From contig JAAXHZ010000042.1 in assembly GCA_012270625.1 (NCBI GenBank), positions 1-12,467 of the forward strand: a stretch of 12,467 nt of DNA. Reading direction: 5' to 3'. The notes beneath the pieces were generated by a model. It was not told the DNA's origin. It saw only the letters and a list, made by a program, of their open reading frames with translations, and made no database searches. Within the stretch, counting starts at the first letter, position 1, and each line of letters begins with the position of its first letter. This DNA is from Dehalococcoidia bacterium (lineage in GTDB: Bacteria > Chloroflexota > Dehalococcoidia > SAR202 > UBA11138). This document shows positions 1 through 5,643 of this stretch, in pieces. Position numbers and translations under genes: made by a program.

Positions 1-614
1 ATCTGACCGTCGCTCACCAGGAAGAGGTTCTCGCCAGACCCCTCGGACACGTCACCTCCGGGCGTCAGCATGATCGCCTCGTCGAATCCGGCAAGTGTGG
101 CCTCGGTCTTGGCCAGTATCGAGTTGACGTAGTGGCCGCTGATCTTGACCCTGGGAGGAATGATAGTGTCGTCTATGCGCCTCCATGAAGAGGTCGTGCA
201 GTGGATGGCGCCCTCGACGTCGATGTAGCTGCCAAATGGAACGGCCATCAGGGTGAAGTCGCTCGCAAGCTCTTGGAGCTTGAGGTTGGCGACCAGCTCC
301 TGGCTCTTGTACGCGAGCGGCCTGATGTAGAGGTCTTCCTTGTATCCACAGCTCTGGAGCAGCTCGACGGTGATGTTGCACAGATCCTCAGCGCTGTACG
401 GGATGTCCATCAGCATCATGCGGCATCCCTGTAGCAGCCGGTCATAGTGCTCGCGCATACGGAAGACGTAGAGCTTGCCCTGCTCCTCGTTCCAGTTGCC
501 ACGTATGCCCTCGAAAACGGCGGTGCCGTAGTGCAGGGCATGAGTCATAACGCTTACCTGAGCGTCTTCGATTGGGACTATCTGTCCACGGAAGAAGGCA
601 AGCGACTGAGACAT
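1..614 (-). CDS. ilvE: Branched-chain amino acid aminotransferase, N-terminal part (runs off the window)
   Basis: PLP enzyme expected to move the amino group between leucine, isoleucine or valine and 2-oxoglutarate in the cytoplasm. Translating down from an ATG at 614 gives 204 residues with no stop before base 1. The sequence is a clear fold-type IV aminotransferase: HALHYGTAVFEGIRGN at residues 26-40, YIRPLAYKS at 96-103, the PLP lysine K157 in RVKISGHYVNSILAKTEA, and FDEAIMLTPGGDVSEGSGEN at 177-196, with E191 in the usual cofactor-contacting position. Roughly 100 C-terminal residues of a ~305-residue family are missing because of the window edge. The start is supported by AGGGAGT (623-629) 8 nt upstream. 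A promoter lies at 652-680. It is separated from the gene at 708 by 93 nt and appears to be its own unit. Family assignment is firm; substrate preference is inferred from the YGTAVFEGIR signature. Confidence 0.93.
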   Translation of the reverse strand, partial: MSQSLAFFRGQIVPIEDAQVSVMTHALHYGTAVFEGIRGNWNEEQGKLYVFRMREHYDRLLQGCRMMLMDIPYSAEDLCNITVELLQSCGYKEDLYIRPLAYKSQELVANLKLQELASDFTLMAVPFGSYIDVEGAIHCTTSSWRRIDDTIIPPRVKISGHYVNSILAKTEATLAGFDEAIMLTPGGDVSEGSGENLFLVSDGQ

Positions 615-651
615 CTGGCAACACTCCCTAGCTGAGATTGGGTCGCGGCAC

Positions 652-680
652 ATTATAGCCAATGGCTATCGCTTGGACAA
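652..680 (-). promoter_or_regulatory. Sigma70-type promoter of ilvE
   Basis: On the minus strand TTGTCC (675-680) is followed after exactly 17 nt by a perfect TATAAT (652-657). The predicted transcription start lies about 31 nt upstream of the ilvE ATG. A 15-bp palindrome overlaps the -10 region (separate entry). Confidence 0.6.
655..669. promoter_or_regulatory. Palindrome overlapping the ilvE -10 box, possible operator
   Basis: ATAGCCA-A-TGGCTAT is a perfect inverted repeat with 7-bp arms and a one-base centre. It overlaps the TATAAT box and part of the spacer, a typical place for a repressor to exclude polymerase. No T tract follows it in either direction, so it is unlikely to be a terminator. 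That it binds a regulator is inference. Confidence 0.35.
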
Positions 681-707
681 TGAATAGCGGGGCTGCCCAT
701 CAGTACC

Positions 708-1166
708 TTAGGCGTCTTCGTCGGGGTCTGGGATGGGCGTGGGGCCGATGCAGTAGTAGTCGCTGTTGTCGAGCAGACGCTGGATGACCTCTGGGGACGT
801 GACTCTCTTGACCGTCGTCGGCCACCTGCCTGTGAGCTCGGCGCTGATCTGCTCGGCGGTCATGGGGTCGTTGGCGTTTCCCAGCAGAACGCGGAAGACG
901 GCCTCCTTCATGGGTGTGTCGGGCAGGAGGAAGTCCTGCTCATTGGAGCAATGCCCGACGATGAGGTCTATGAAGTCCTGCGGGTCCGACCCGACGATCT
1001 GGTCGTCCTCGTAGCCCTGCCTGCACATGTAGCACAGGCGGTTTGCTATCAGAACGGGGAGAGAACGTCGCGCCGCTTCGGCCGAGTCCGGATCAATAAA
1101 GTAAGGGCCAAACTGAGGGCCTTCGCTCTCGGTCCCGGAGTTCGCGGTCCGCATAGTGTCAATCAT
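708..1166 (-). CDS. Uncharacterised protein with CxxC motif and winged-helix-like C-terminus, coupled to moeA
   Basis: I do not recognise the family. The ATG at 1166 gives 152 residues; the moeA stop TGA and this ATG share one base (TGATG), so translation is probably coupled, and GAGGA lies about 9 nt upstream inside moeA. An in-frame TTG one codon earlier is an alternative start. Visible features: CYMC at residues 45-48 and HC at 72-73, which could form a metal site; an acidic tail DPDEDA; and residues 86-140 (EAVFRVLLGN, MTAEQISAELTGRW, SPEVIQRLLDNSDYY), which read like a winged-helix fold, with helix, a short T-x-x-E-I-x-x-x-L helix, then a recognition-helix-like segment. No signal peptide or membrane segment. 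The moeA coupling hints at a cofactor or molybdoenzyme link, but that is inference only. Confidence 0.8.
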   Translation of the reverse strand: MIDTMRTANSGTESEGPQFGPYFIDPDSAEAARRSLPVLIANRLCYMCRQGYEDDQIVGSDPQDFIDLIVGHCSNEQDFLLPDTPMKEAVFRVLLGNANDPMTAEQISAELTGRWPTTVKRVTSPEVIQRLLDNSDYYCIGPTPIPDPDEDA

Positions 1167-2467
1167 CAAAAAACATCCTCGGGCCAGTCTAGCATCTGCA
1201 CTTCAACGGTCTCCCCAGTCTGCTTGACGGGGAGGTCCTCCGGGCATACGGCGAGTCCGTTGGCGCCCGCCATCGAGGTGAGCAGATTGGAGCTCTGATT
1301 GCCTGTCAACCGGGCGCGGTACGCGCCATTTTCCTTGGTAATCATGGCGCGGGCATACACGCGGCGACCGTCGGTATTGTATATCGGCTCGTCAAGCACC
1401 GCCTCGATTCTGGGCTTTTGGAAACCGCTCTTGCCCATCATCTTGTGTATGGCCGCGCGACCGAACTGCTCGAACGTGACCATCGCGCTGACCGGATTGC
1501 CTGGCAGTCCCAAATGGGGAACGGCTCTGCCATCCTCCGTGTGCAGCAGTCCGAACGCCAGGGGCTTGCCGGGACGCATTCTCACCGACCAGAAGTCGAT
1601 CTGACCGTGTTGGGCAAGAACGTCCTTCACCATGTCGTAGTCCCCTTTGGAGACTCCGGCGGAGGTTATGAGGAGGTCTGACTTTAGCCCTTCGGCGAGC
1701 TTGGAGTTCATGGAGTCGAGATTATCGCGGGCGATTCCGAGCTGCATGGGAACGCCACCGTATCGCCGAACGCTGGCGGCCACAGAGTAGCTGTTCGCGT
1801 CGTAGATCTTTCCTGGAGCGTACTCGTCACCCGGGTACAGCAGCTCGTTGCCGGTGGACAGTATAGCGACCACCGGACGACGCACCACGCTGACAGTATC
1901 GAATCCGAGCGATGCCAGCACGCCTATCTCCGCCGGCCTCAGTGTGGCGCCTTTGGAAAGCACACGCGTACCGCTGCGAACGTCCTGCCCCGCTGGCCGT
2001 ATATCGGCGCCTACGCCGACGGGGAACCGTATGCCGATCTCATCCAGGGTGTCGCCCGAGTTACGCCGGTCGATCTCGTCTGTATCTTCGAACGGGACGA
2101 CGGAGTCTGCGCCCTGAGGAATGGGAGCGCCGGTCATGATGCGTACCGCAGTACCGGGCACGACGTCGTCGCTTGGAAGGTCTCCGGCGGTGACCAGCCC
2201 GATTACCTTGAGGGCGACTGGAGACGACTCAGAAGCGTCGGTCACGTTCGCGGCCTGTATCGCGTAGCCGTCCATCGCCGAGTTGTCCAGGGGCGGGATG
2301 TCGTGGGTTGCGGTGGCATCCTCGGCGAGCACCTGTCCGAGCGCGTCGAGCAGCGGCACTCGCTCTGTCTCAAGAACGTCGAAGCAGCCAAGAATCCGCT
2401 CGAGCGCGTCTTCCACGCTGAGCATCGACTCGTGGTGGTGCCTGTGTCCGTGTTCGTGGGGGTGCAT
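1166..2467 (-). CDS. moeA: Molybdopterin molybdenumtransferase MoeA
   Basis: Inserts molybdate into adenylylated molybdopterin to complete the molybdenum cofactor in the cytoplasm. The 433 residues match the full family length. In order: DNSAMDGYAI (61-70, with the conserved Asp at 66), RIMTGAPIPQGADSVVPFED (109-128), RPAGQDVRSG, LRPAEIGVLASLG, the MPT-binding domain with VAILSTGNELL (200-210), DANSYSV, LLITSAGVSKGDYDMV (265-280), MRPGKPLAFG and GLPGNPVSAMVTFEQF (320-335), then the C-terminal beta-barrel domain. The N-terminus is unusual: seven histidines within the first twelve residues before the normal family start near M15. M1 has only a weak AGAG upstream; M15 has nothing better. The downstream small gene starts at its stop codon. 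Other cofactor genes (mogA, moaA and so on) are not in the window. Confidence 0.95.
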   Translation of the reverse strand: MHPHEHGHRHHHESMLSVEDALERILGCFDVLETERVPLLDALGQVLAEDATATHDIPPLDNSAMDGYAIQAANVTDASESSPVALKVIGLVTAGDLPSDDVVPGTAVRIMTGAPIPQGADSVVPFEDTDEIDRRNSGDTLDEIGIRFPVGVGADIRPAGQDVRSGTRVLSKGATLRPAEIGVLASLGFDTVSVVRRPVVAILSTGNELLYPGDEYAPGKIYDANSYSVAASVRRYGGVPMQLGIARDNLDSMNSKLAEGLKSDLLITSAGVSKGDYDMVKDVLAQHGQIDFWSVRMRPGKPLAFGLLHTEDGRAVPHLGLPGNPVSAMVTFEQFGRAAIHKMMGKSGFQKPRIEAVLDEPIYNTDGRRVYARAMITKENGAYRARLTGNQSSNLLTSMAGANGLAVCPEDLPVKQTGETVEVQMLDWPEDVF

Positions 2468-2535
2468 TGTTTTTCTCTTACGCCGGCTCGGCTATTGGTG
2501 TGAAAACAACCTTATCTGATCTGGATCTGGGCATC

Positions 2536-2541
2536 TGTCAA
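2536..2541 (-). promoter_or_regulatory. Possible -35 box of moeA
   Basis: A perfect TTGACA lies on the minus strand about 70 nt before the moeA ATG, but the sequence 16-18 nt downstream (CAGATA, AGATAA) is a poor -10. This is a weak candidate and would need transcript mapping. Confidence 0.25.
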
Positions 2542-2550
2542 TCACCCTCA

Positions 2551-2596
2551 CCCCAGCCCTCTCCCTAAGGGAGAGGGGGTATGCTGAGTGGGGTTC
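2551..2596. repeat. Intergenic hairpin repeat, full copy 1
   Basis: Perfect inverted repeat CCCTCTCCCT-A-AGGGAGAGGG at 2557-2577 (10-bp arms), extended on one side by GTATGCTGAGTGGGGTTC to 2596. The same 10-bp arms recur at 5528-5548, and the right-hand extension recurs at 2640-2663 with one mismatch. Such C/T-rich, G/A-rich hairpins are seen as dispersed intergenic repeats in many bacteria (REP- or MITE-like). It follows the acyl-CoA dehydrogenase gene on the minus strand but lacks a T tract. Confidence 0.75.
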
Positions 2597-2633
2597 GAGC
2601 CTGTTTGTGCATGTTTACCTACACCTGTAATTT

Positions 2634-2663
2634 CTGAGGGAGGGGGTATGTTGAGTGGGGTTC
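2634..2663. repeat. Partial copy of the hairpin repeat, overlapping a gene end
   Basis: This 30-bp stretch matches the right half of the copy at 2551-2596, starting at the palindrome centre, with two bases missing in the GA-rich arm and two substitutions. Its last 24 bp (2640-2663) match 2573-2596 with one mismatch. It ends inside the stop codon (2662-2664) of the truncated acyl-CoA dehydrogenase. Confidence 0.7.
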
Positions 2664-3483
2664 ATCGCTGTTCGTTTCGCTGGTCTCGAAGGTACTGGTA
2701 GATACTCTCGATCGTGCCATCCTCGCTAACTCTGAAGGCGACGCCTCCGCGCTCGGCCTCGATGACAGACATGGCTATCTCCCAGCCCTGGTAAGGAGGC
2801 CCGATGCGGCAGTCGTCCGGGACGAATACGTTGTCGAACGTCACCCTGCGCTCGCTGCCCATCAGGAGTCGCATGGTACGAATCTCCAGGCCGGGGCTAT
2901 TGGCGTCAACCATGAAGACGCCCAGGTTGGAGCGCCGAGGGCGCTCAGGATCGGTGTTGGCGAGGGTAATCAGGTAGTCGGGATCGAACCGCCCGGTGAT
3001 GAAAGCTTTCTCCCCGGTGATTCGCCACCCCCCATCTTCGGGAGCGGCGCGGGTGTTGACAGCGGCGAAGTCGGAGCCGGACTCGGGTTCGTTGAAGCAC
3101 TGCCATGTAATGGTATCGCCCCTGAGACATGGAGGGATGAACCGCGCCTGCTGATCCTGGGTGCCCCACACCATCATGGCGGGTACCCAGCGATTGTTGT
3201 CGCCCATACTCGGCAGGGGCAGGTTGCGCATCTCCTCCATGAGGACGATGTCGAAGCCCGCGGTCAGGCCGCCACCGCCCAGGCGCCTGGGCCACGAGGG
3301 AGCAAGCCATCCCTTCTCACCCAGCTTGCGCCTGAAGGTCTTGACTCGGGCCTGGTTCTCGGCGTCGAGCGGACTGCCGTCGGGGGGAATCTTGAGGTCG
3401 CGTGGGAAGTGCTCTACAAGCCAGGCTCGCGCAGCGGCGCGAAAAGCCTGCTGCTCCTCTGTGTATGGAGATCGGAAGTCCAC
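2662..3483 (-). CDS. Acyl-CoA dehydrogenase lacking its C-terminal domain
   Basis: Flavoprotein family that oxidises acyl-CoA thioesters to the 2,3-enoyl form, passing electrons to ETF. The product has 273 residues against about 380-400 in the family. The N-terminal helical domain (1-120) and middle beta domain (121-232) are present: WQCFNEPESGSDFAAVNTRA at 127-146 is the flavin/substrate motif, with GGWRITGEKAFITG at 151-164 and VTFDNVFVPDDCRIG at 214-228. The C-terminal four-helix domain, with the catalytic Glu of most members and part of the FAD site, is absent except for its first helix (GWEIAMSVIEAERGG). Start is GTG at 3483, preceded by AGGGGG 5 nt upstream. The stop overlaps a repeat copy, so truncation by rearrangement is likely. 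It may be inactive, or need a partner subunit. It has its own promoter (3539-3567). Confidence 0.85.
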   Translation of the reverse strand: MDFRSPYTEEQQAFRAAARAWLVEHFPRDLKIPPDGSPLDAENQARVKTFRRKLGEKGWLAPSWPRRLGGGGLTAGFDIVLMEEMRNLPLPSMGDNNRWVPAMMVWGTQDQQARFIPPCLRGDTITWQCFNEPESGSDFAAVNTRAAPEDGGWRITGEKAFITGRFDPDYLITLANTDPERPRRSNLGVFMVDANSPGLEIRTMRLLMGSERRVTFDNVFVPDDCRIGPPYQGWEIAMSVIEAERGGVAFRVSEDGTIESIYQYLRDQRNEQR

Positions 3484-3503
3484 GAAGTCCCCCTGCTATG
3501 ACG

Positions 3504-3517
3504 CTCGGCTTGCCGAG
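3504..3517. promoter_or_regulatory. Small hairpin in the acyl-CoA dehydrogenase leader
   Basis: CTCGGC-TT-GCCGAG is a perfect inverted repeat (6-bp arms) within the predicted 5' untranslated region, 20 nt before the GTG start. It could shape translation or serve as a binding site; nothing in the sequence decides which. Confidence 0.3.
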
Positions 3518-3538
3518 GGGCCGTACTATCGACACTCT

Positions 3539-3567
3539 ATTCTAAAGGCGCAGGGTGGGGTTGTCGA
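3539..3567 (-). promoter_or_regulatory. Sigma70-type promoter of the acyl-CoA dehydrogenase gene
   Basis: Minus strand TCGACA (3562-3567), a 17-nt spacer, then TAGAAT (3539-3544): each box matches consensus at 5 of 6 positions with ideal spacing. It places the gene in its own transcript, separate from dppC, which ends at 3624. Confidence 0.6.
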
Positions 3568-3623
3568 ATTGAAGAACTGGGCCATACGTTAAGGGGCGCC
3601 AAGCTAAGTGTTGGGATGTTCGG

Positions 3624-4523
3624 TTAGAACCTGCCTCGGAGTCTAGGATCGAGGACGTCTCTCAGACCGTCTCCAACGAAGTTGAATGAGAGCACTAGCA
3701 GAAAGATGGCGATTCCGGGCGCGAACGACAGCCAGGGGGCGCTCCTCAGATTCACGAACGCCAGGTTGAGCATACTCCCCCACGTGGCTATCGGCGGCTC
3801 CACGCCGACGCCGATGAAGCTCAGGCCGGCCTCTCCGAGTATGGCGAAGCCCATGCCGAGCGTAGCCTGAACTATGACGGGCTGTATGGAGTTCGGCACC
3901 ATGTGGAACAGCAGCATCCGCCATGGCGGTGTGCCGATCATACGGGCCGCCATGAAGTACTCACGCTCTTTCACGGACAGCGCCTGACTGCGCACCAGCC
4001 GCGCCTGGGTGGTAAACAGATTGACGCCGAGCGCAATGCTCACGGTCAGCACGCTGCCGCCCATGACAAGCAGCAGCAGCATGGCGAACAGAAGGCCGGG
4101 CACGGCTATCATGGCGTCGATCATCCGCATGATGGCGTGGTCCACCCATCCGCCCGCATATGCCGCGACTATGCCCAGCGGCACCCCTATCACGATCGCC
4201 ACTCCCACGGACAGCAGGCCAACGACAAGCGATACCCTCGCGCCGTATATCAGGCGCGACAACTGGTCACGTCCTACATGGTCAAGACCGAGCGGATGGT
4301 CCAGGGACGGCGACGCTAGCGAGTTGATCGGGTCTATGGCTAACGGATCGGCAGGTGCGATCCAGGGCGCGAACACTCCGACGAACAGGATGAGAGCGAT
4401 GTAGGTCAGCCCTATAACGGACAGCCTGTGCTGGACGAGCTGCCTGATGGTATCTACGGGCAACGCATCCAACGCGCGTCCGACAGGGCCAGCGCGGGCC
4501 GTGGTGGACTCGCTTTCCCTCAT
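3624..4523 (-). CDS. dppC: Peptide/nickel-type ABC transporter permease, DppC family
   Basis: Second inner-membrane channel subunit of an importer for peptides or similar solutes. The 299 residues are normal for the family. The cytoplasmic N-terminus is followed by a first membrane segment (about 33-55), a periplasmic loop HPLGLDHVGRDQLSRLIYGAR (76-96) typical of DppC/OppC, then membrane segments near 98-122, 140-170, 218-240 and 265-285. The ATPase-contacting EAA loop is EYFMAARMIGTPPWRMLLFH (188-207), and the end LDPRLRGRF is a DppC hallmark. The open frame extends upstream to 4787, but the ATG at 4523 overlaps the dppB stop as ATGA, giving the correct family start and translational coupling. 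Substrate cannot be told from sequence. No ATPase gene follows; the next gene downstream is the acyl-CoA dehydrogenase. Confidence 0.93.
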   Translation of the reverse strand: MRESESTTARAGPVGRALDALPVDTIRQLVQHRLSVIGLTYIALILFVGVFAPWIAPADPLAIDPINSLASPSLDHPLGLDHVGRDQLSRLIYGARVSLVVGLLSVGVAIVIGVPLGIVAAYAGGWVDHAIMRMIDAMIAVPGLLFAMLLLLVMGGSVLTVSIALGVNLFTTQARLVRSQALSVKEREYFMAARMIGTPPWRMLLFHMVPNSIQPVIVQATLGMGFAILGEAGLSFIGVGVEPPIATWGSMLNLAFVNLRSAPWLSFAPGIAIFLLVLSFNFVGDGLRDVLDPRLRGRF

Positions 4524-5476
4524 TGCTCGTACCTGATTCTGGGATCGAGGTAGGCGTACATGATATCGGTCAAAAGGTTGGCGACGAGAATAGCGACAGC
4601 GGACATCATGACGATGGCCTGTATCACCGGGAAGTCGGAGCGCTGAAGCGCGAACACCGCAAGACGTCCGACTCCGGGCCAGCTGAACATCGTCTCGATG
4701 ATTACCGAGCCGCCCAGAATGTTGCCGAGCCTGAGACCCAGGATGGTGACCACCGGAAGCATGGAGTTTCTGAGCGCGTGCATCCAAATCACCCTGCGCT
4801 CGAACAGCCCCTTGGCCCTGGCGGTGCGGATGTAGTCTTCGCCCATTACCTCCAGCAGGGACGAGCGCGTCTGTCGCATGATCGTCGCCGCGCCATTGAG
4901 ACCGAGCGCGAGCGCGGGCAGGGCCATGTGCCTCAGCCCATCGATGGGGCTCTGCCAGACCAGCTCCGAGCCGAACACAGGTAAGATGCCGAGGGTTACG
5001 CCGAACAGAAGGATCAGCATCAGCGCGAACCAGAAGTCCGGCATCGCTATGCCGAACATCGCGCCACTCGTGGCGACCATATCGGTTATCGAGTTGCGTT
5101 TGAGCGCTGCGATGACCCCCGTAACGACGCCCAACACGAGCGATACTATAAATGAGGCGGCCGCAAGTTGGATCGTGTGGGGAAGTCGCGACGCCAGCTC
5201 CGTCGTCACGGGGCGCTTGTTCTGAAAGGACCTGCCCCAGTCGCCGGTGACCATGCCTCCGAGCCAGCTCAGATACTGGATGGGCAGCGGACGGTCGAGT
5301 CCCAGCTGTCGCATCATGGCAGCGCGAATCTCCGGCGTCAGCGCCTCGCTGTCCTCACCTGCCATAGAGTAGATGGGGTCATTGGGCAGCACTCTCATCA
5401 GCAAGAAGATCATCACGCTGATGATGAACAGCACCGGGATCATGTGTATTAGCCGGTTGGCTATGTACCTGCGCAT
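4520..5476 (-). CDS. dppB: Peptide/nickel-type ABC transporter permease, DppB family
   Basis: First inner-membrane channel subunit of the importer. It has 318 residues, the usual length. It begins MRRYIANRLIHMIPVLFIIS, the standard DppB opening with membrane segment 1 (about 9-30). Residues 59-84 carry the periplasmic LGLDRPLPIQYLSWLGG and GDWGRSF motifs. Further membrane segments lie near 104-125, 137-166, 183-200, 240-260 and 285-305. The EAA loop is EDYIRTARAKGLFERRVIWM (213-232), then HALRNSMLPVV, and the protein ends YAYLDPRIRYEQ. It lies 167 nt downstream of the binding-protein gene, a gap filled by repeats, and its stop overlaps the dppC start. No strong ribosome binding site precedes the ATG at 5476. 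It is probably transcribed from the binding-protein promoter at 7971-7998. Confidence 0.94.
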   Translation of the reverse strand: MRRYIANRLIHMIPVLFIISVMIFLLMRVLPNDPIYSMAGEDSEALTPEIRAAMMRQLGLDRPLPIQYLSWLGGMVTGDWGRSFQNKRPVTTELASRLPHTIQLAAASFIVSLVLGVVTGVIAALKRNSITDMVATSGAMFGIAMPDFWFALMLILLFGVTLGILPVFGSELVWQSPIDGLRHMALPALALGLNGAATIMRQTRSSLLEVMGEDYIRTARAKGLFERRVIWMHALRNSMLPVVTILGLRLGNILGGSVIIETMFSWPGVGRLAVFALQRSDFPVIQAIVMMSAVAILVANLLTDIMYAYLDPRIRYEQ

Positions 5477-5527
5477 GTTTCGCTCGTGGAGCTTAGGTGA
5501 GGGTTCAGGTCACCCTGTTCACCCTAA

Positions 5528-5548
5528 CCCTCTCCCTGAGGGAGAGGG
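5528..5548. repeat. Intergenic hairpin repeat, copy 2
   Basis: The inverted repeat CCCTCTCCCT-G-AGGGAGAGGG has exactly the same 10-bp arms as the hairpin at 2557-2577, and the flank toward lower coordinates (ACCCTAA, CACC) is similar to that copy. It lies in the transcribed spacer between the binding protein and dppB, where it could limit read-through or protect the upstream mRNA, giving more binding protein than permease. That role is inference. Confidence 0.75.
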
Positions 5549-5550
5549 GA

Positions 5551-5616
5551 CTTTGGAAAGGCCCCAATCCCTCTGACCAGAAGGAAAGAGACTCTTTGGA
5601 AAGGCCCCAATCCCTC
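5551..5616. repeat. 23-bp direct repeat in the importer operon spacer
   Basis: Two perfect 23-bp copies at 5551-5573 and 5594-5616, both beginning CTTTGGAAAGG and ending CCAATCCCTC, lie 20 nt apart. They abut the hairpin repeat at 5528-5548. No transposase, integrase or CRISPR context is visible. Together with the hairpin they fill most of the spacer between 5477 and 5643. Confidence 0.8.
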
Positions 5617-5643
5617 CTAATCATCATGGGAGAGGATACATCA

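Noticed and set aside
2557..2577. Rho-independent terminator of the acyl-CoA dehydrogenase gene
   Set aside because: The hairpin is strong, but no T tract follows on either strand and the same hairpin sits inside the importer operon.
4524..4787. Upstream extension of the dppC frame
   Set aside because: It lies wholly inside dppB in another frame and reads as nonsense; the ATG at 4523 gives the family start and the ATGA overlap.
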